Positions 61,681 to 64,000 of a stretch of 64,000 nucleotides of DNA are shown here, in pieces. A program made the position numbers and the translations under genes. Within the stretch, counting starts at the first letter, position 1; each line of letters begins with the position of its first letter. A model generated the notes under the pieces. It was not told the DNA's origin. It made no database searches and saw nothing but the letters and a program-made list of their open reading frames with translations. The stretch covers positions 62,001 through 126,000 of the forward strand of contig NZ_FCNU01000002.1 of NCBI RefSeq assembly GCF_001545115.1. Direction: 5' to 3'. Source of the DNA: Candidatus Protochlamydia phocaeensis (GTDB lineage: Bacteria > Chlamydiota > Chlamydiia > Chlamydiales > Parachlamydiaceae).

Positions 61681-62494
61681 GGTAGTCCTAAACTGGTAGT
61701 GATTTCAAATTATCATTATAATCACAAATAAACATCTTAATAAGCCCTATATGGTTTTCAATTTTCTTGGAAAATGACAGGTTTTTTCGGACTAATCGTG
61801 CGCATCGTTGCCTAATGTTGCAGTTAAATCTCTCAATATAGCTTGTCTTTCCGGATTCTTTTCCAACCGGGCTATGTTGTTTCCATGGAATAACTTCGTA
61901 GTAAGCTGCAAACTTATCTGTGTAAAAGTGGGCTTTTTTTTAAATTCTATCGAAAGCTTATTCATCAATGCTTCAGCGGAAGCTTTATCGCACTTTCCAA
62001 CGTGAAAAGCCAAAATTTGTCTTGTTTGTGAATGCATGACAAGCCATAGCCACTGATCATTTTTCTTATTCCCTACAAAGCTCCACATTTCATCTGCCTC
62101 AAGAACAAAGACTTCGAAATCATCATTTTCTGCTAATACGCTCGCATTCAAATGATCCGGCAGTTCCGTGAAAGTCTGCTGCATAAATTCAAGCAACCAT
62201 GGCATGCTTACATCAAAAATTCTGCAAATCCCTTCTAATGAAACTTTTTCTAGAAGCGATCTCCTTATTCTTTCCTTAGTATCTGCCGGTATGATCTTGT
62301 TTTGAGGATCTTCCACAAATTGTTTTAAACAAGAGAGACATTGAAATTTTTATTTGCCATTTGAGGTATAACCATTTTTCCGAGCGATAAGCGCACTGCA
62401 TTGAGGGCAAGCGATGTTCATGTATTTGCTCCTATATTAGAGCAAATACTTTAGCTTACTAACGTCTTAAAATCACTACCAGTTTAGGACTACC
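61681..62494 (-). mobile_element. IS1-family insertion sequence (814 bp), apparently dead
   Basis: The left end 61681-61705 (GGTAGTCCTAAACTGGTAGT and five more bases) is the exact reverse complement of the right end 62470-62494, a perfect 25-bp terminal inverted repeat. It encloses one transposase gene of IS1 type. The length fits IS1. No target-site duplication is seen in the eight or nine bases on each side, and the M50 gene cut on the left does not continue on the right, so the locus was rearranged after insertion. Confidence 0.92.
61688..62421 (-). pseudogene. IS1-family transposase with a nonsense codon and a frameshift
   Basis: Reading from ATG 62421 gives a zinc-finger start MNIACPQCSALIARKNGY and then NGK-stop-KFQCLSCLK, so a TAA replaces a probable Gln in the InsA-like zinc-finger part. 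The frame then continues (EDPQNKIIPADT and the DEMWSFVGNKKNDQW motif typical of InsB) to a run of eight A at 61934-61941. Beyond it the conserved C-terminus YTDKFAAYYEVIPWKQHSPV, with YIERFN and the final CDYN, lies in the -1 frame and ends at TAG 61690. The stop codon makes the gene inactive; the A run could be a programmed slip site or an indel. Confidence 0.9.
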
Positions 62495-62500
62495 GAGAAT

Positions 62501-62591
62501 TTCTTAAAATTCATAATAACCTATGGTTGAGATTATTTTCGCCCTAGAAGGAAAAGGACTCAAATTTAGGTTATTAGCGGTTTTAGGACAG
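62501..62591 (+). repeat. Best full copy of the dispersed palindromic repeat (about 91 bp)
   Basis: AATAACCTATGGTTGAG at 62515-62531 pairs with CTCAAATTTAGGTTATT at 62559-62575 apart from three mismatches, and the outer parts (TTCTTAAAATTCAT and GCGGTTTTAGGACAG) are partly complementary. It lies six bases beyond the IS right end. Related copies are at 24562-24739, 30872-30922 and 46249-46318, with weaker ones at 1442-1477 and 50338-50362. Confidence 0.65.
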
Positions 62592-62630
62592 CTTTTTAAA
62601 GACTGCCGTTGAATGCACTAGTCTGGATTC

Positions 62631-63698
62631 TTATAGAGCCAGGCACTGCCGAATAGAGTGAATTTTTAAGAGAATCTCATTCCATTCCTGTTCGCAACGG
62701 CTTCCTTTCACCACTCCACAGCCCGCTCCAATTCGCATCCCTTGATCAGACCATTGCACTTGGCGGATCCCCACAAAGCAAGAGGCCCGCTTGTGAATGG
62801 GATCGATTACCCCAAAAGGAGCTCCATAGAACTTTCTATCTAATTGCTTCTGGTAATTTTCCAGCCATTTTCCTCCTTCCAAACGAGGAAAAGCGCCAAG
62901 AGCTGGGGTGGGATGCAGCGCTTTGACCAGTTGATCAAAGTCAAAAGGCTGCGTAAGAGAAACCTCGATAGGCGTCAGCAAATGATTTAAAGTAGAAAAT
63001 GGCAATAACTGCCTCTCGCCAACTTGAATGCGTCCAAAAGGCTTTAAAGCTTCGCAAATCCCCTTAACAACAACTTGATGCTCATGCTTTTCCTTATCGT
63101 CTTGTTGCAGCTCTTCCTTCTCTTGCTGTTTTTTTGTTCCCGCTAAAGCCATGGTCCGGACAAGATGGCTCTGCCCTTCATCATATAAAAAAAGAGTCTC
63201 TGGGGTGACCCCTAAAAGGCCGCCCTCCTCGTTCCAATAGCCATACAAACAGCCGGGACGGGATTGAAGATAGGCTAACGCTTCTTTTAAGGATCTTTGC
63301 AACCTTGCCAGTGACATGTAAGAAGAGGAATACGCGAAAGTATAAGGCACAGCCTTTTCTAAAAGGCCATTTTGAAAGGCTTCTTGAAGCCTCTGAAAAG
63401 TTTCTTGGAATAATTCGCGATGGCCAACGATCCATTCGAGCGGCTCTTCCCCTGCCATCGCTTTTAGCTCATTGTCCAATTGATGCCAGGTTAAGTTCAG
63501 TGACTTTTCATATTGAATCCAAGGAGCAGCGCTCCGCAAAAAGAAATCGGGAAAATAAAAGATCGGTCTACCGGGATCTAGCTCTTGCCGCGACGCGGCA
63601 AGGCGGCAAGGACCATATCCAAGCAAAAAGGAACCGTCCCCTGCACTCATCAGGGCACCGGATATCCAATCGGATGCATCAAGAATAGTGGCTGGCAT
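62631..63698 (-). CDS. menF: Isochorismate synthase
   Basis: MenF isomerises chorismate to isochorismate and begins menaquinone synthesis. The 355-residue chorismate-binding enzyme has GYWNEEGGLLGVTPETLF, a MALAGTKK segment, a conserved EHQVVVKGICEALK helix, a HPTPALGAFPR motif and the C-terminal CFVGIRQVQWSDQGMRIGAG with its binding residues. The N-terminal domain is shorter than in E. coli. Together with menD it is the first pair of the pathway; here it is separated from menD by IS and M50-like sequences. A hairpin directly precedes its start. Confidence 0.95.
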   Translation of the reverse strand: MPATILDASDWISGALMSAGDGSFLLGYGPCRLAASRQELDPGRPIFYFPDFFLRSAAPWIQYEKSLNLTWHQLDNELKAMAGEEPLEWIVGHRELFQETFQRLQEAFQNGLLEKAVPYTFAYSSSYMSLARLQRSLKEALAYLQSRPGCLYGYWNEEGGLLGVTPETLFLYDEGQSHLVRTMALAGTKKQQEKEELQQDDKEKHEHQVVVKGICEALKPFGRIQVGERQLLPFSTLNHLLTPIEVSLTQPFDFDQLVKALHPTPALGAFPRLEGGKWLENYQKQLDRKFYGAPFGVIDPIHKRASCFVGIRQVQWSDQGMRIGAGCGVVKGSRCEQEWNEILLKIHSIRQCLAL

Positions 63699-63704
63699 CT
63701 TTAT

Positions 63705-63730
63705 ACTGCCCTTTAGGAATAAAGGGCAGT
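63705..63730 (-). terminator. Hairpin immediately before menF
   Basis: ACTGCCCTTT at 63705-63714 pairs with AAAGGGCAGT at 63721-63730 around a six-base loop. On the minus strand it ends six bases before the menF ATG, and the menF ribosome site AAAGGG lies in its 3' arm. It may terminate the upstream gene, control menF translation, or both. Confidence 0.6.
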
Positions 63731-63773
63731 CTTATAGCGCAACACAAATTGAATTAGCAATAAAAATTCTAAA

Positions 63774-64000
63774 CTATTGCTTAGTTAAATAAGACGCATT
63801 CTCCTTCGGCAAAACGCGATAGAGGCCAGCGATTGTCTGGTAAGGAGATCGGGAGAACCAAGCCAGCAGCATCAATTTAAAATTCTCTAAATTTGAAGAT
63901 TTAAGCCCTTTGTAATCGGAGACATTGGGATCTTGAAATTCATAATAATCAGCCGAAAGGGATATATAAACGGCATGGCCCGATCCTAAAGCAGGATCAA
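63774..64000 (-). CDS. 3' end of an unrecognised gene running off the right edge
   Basis: The minus-strand frame from the window edge encodes about 75 residues before a TAG at 63774-63776. Visible pieces are SGHAVYISLSADYYEFQDP and FKLMLLAWFSRSPYQTIAGL, ending ASYLTKQ. The upstream part is outside the window and no family is recognised. It precedes the hairpin and menF by 75 bases. Confidence 0.65.
   Translation of the reverse strand, partial: DPALGSGHAVYISLSADYYEFQDPNVSDYKGLKSSNLENFKLMLLAWFSRSPYQTIAGLYRVLPKENASYLTKQ

Noticed and set aside
61934-61941. IS1-type programmed frameshift at the A run of the transposase
   Set aside because: In IS1 the slip site lies between insA and insB, earlier than this one, and the gene also has an in-frame TAA upstream, so I treat it as a pseudogene while keeping slippage as possible.

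Overview
The window looks like chromosome of an amoeba-associated chlamydia (Parachlamydiaceae, Protochlamydia/Parachlamydia-like). Reasons: a 52-residue protein matching the small basic protein family typical of the Chlamydiae/Verrucomicrobia group (40745-40903); an F-box protein and two OTU-like proteins, eukaryote-type ubiquitin-system domains known to be expanded in environmental chlamydiae; several large coiled-coil proteins with hydrophobic N-terminal segments; and citrate synthase with malate dehydrogenase, which Chlamydiaceae lack or only partly keep. Genus is inference; no rRNA or tRNA gene is present to settle it.

Layout. 1-2.7 kb: end of a metallo-beta-lactamase-fold hydrolase, a membrane-anchored protein and an FAD oxidoreductase. 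2.75-11.4 kb: one 2871-residue DUF3638-type helicase-like protein. 11.6-14.9 kb: a membrane protein and the mdh-gltA pair. 15.2-24 kb: two paralogous coiled-coil/OTU-like proteins (one keeps the catalytic Cys and His, the other has Ser at both places), an RNA polymerase alpha-CTD-like protein, and a coiled-coil protein. 23.8-36.9 kb: housekeeping genes (adk, ribD, RlmI-type methyltransferase, leuS, rnr, a 3-methyladenine glycosylase) mixed with lineage-specific genes. 36.9-45.2 kb: two DUF502 membrane proteins, a holC-like gene, two small basic proteins, ybeY, a CBS-domain membrane protein and rny. 45.4-50.2 kb: an F-box protein, a DUF3604 protein, a GGCT-like protein and an exported carbonic anhydrase. 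50.4-63.7 kb: a menaquinone biosynthesis region.

The menaquinone region encodes every step of the classical o-succinylbenzoate route: menF, menD, menH, menB, menA, menC and menE, all on the minus strand in the order F-D-H-B-A-C-E, with menG and a hotdog thioesterase (likely DHNA-CoA thioesterase) divergent beside menE. A small Cys-rich membrane protein resembling the Na+-NQR maturation factor NqrM lies 12 bp before menG. The series is broken twice: an Inc-like coiled-coil gene with its own near-consensus promoter sits between menH and menB, and two M50-like metalloprotease copies plus an inactivated IS1-family element sit between menF and menD. The known alternative in Chlamydia trachomatis is the futalosine route, so a classical Men route here is a notable lineage difference.

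A degenerate palindromic repeat family (about 70-90 bp, arms ending in a GGTTTTAGGAC-like sequence) occurs at least four times in intergenic DNA. Most lines of interest are therefore host-interaction proteins, quinone metabolism and small mobile or repeated elements rather than defence systems; no CRISPR array, tRNA or rRNA was seen.
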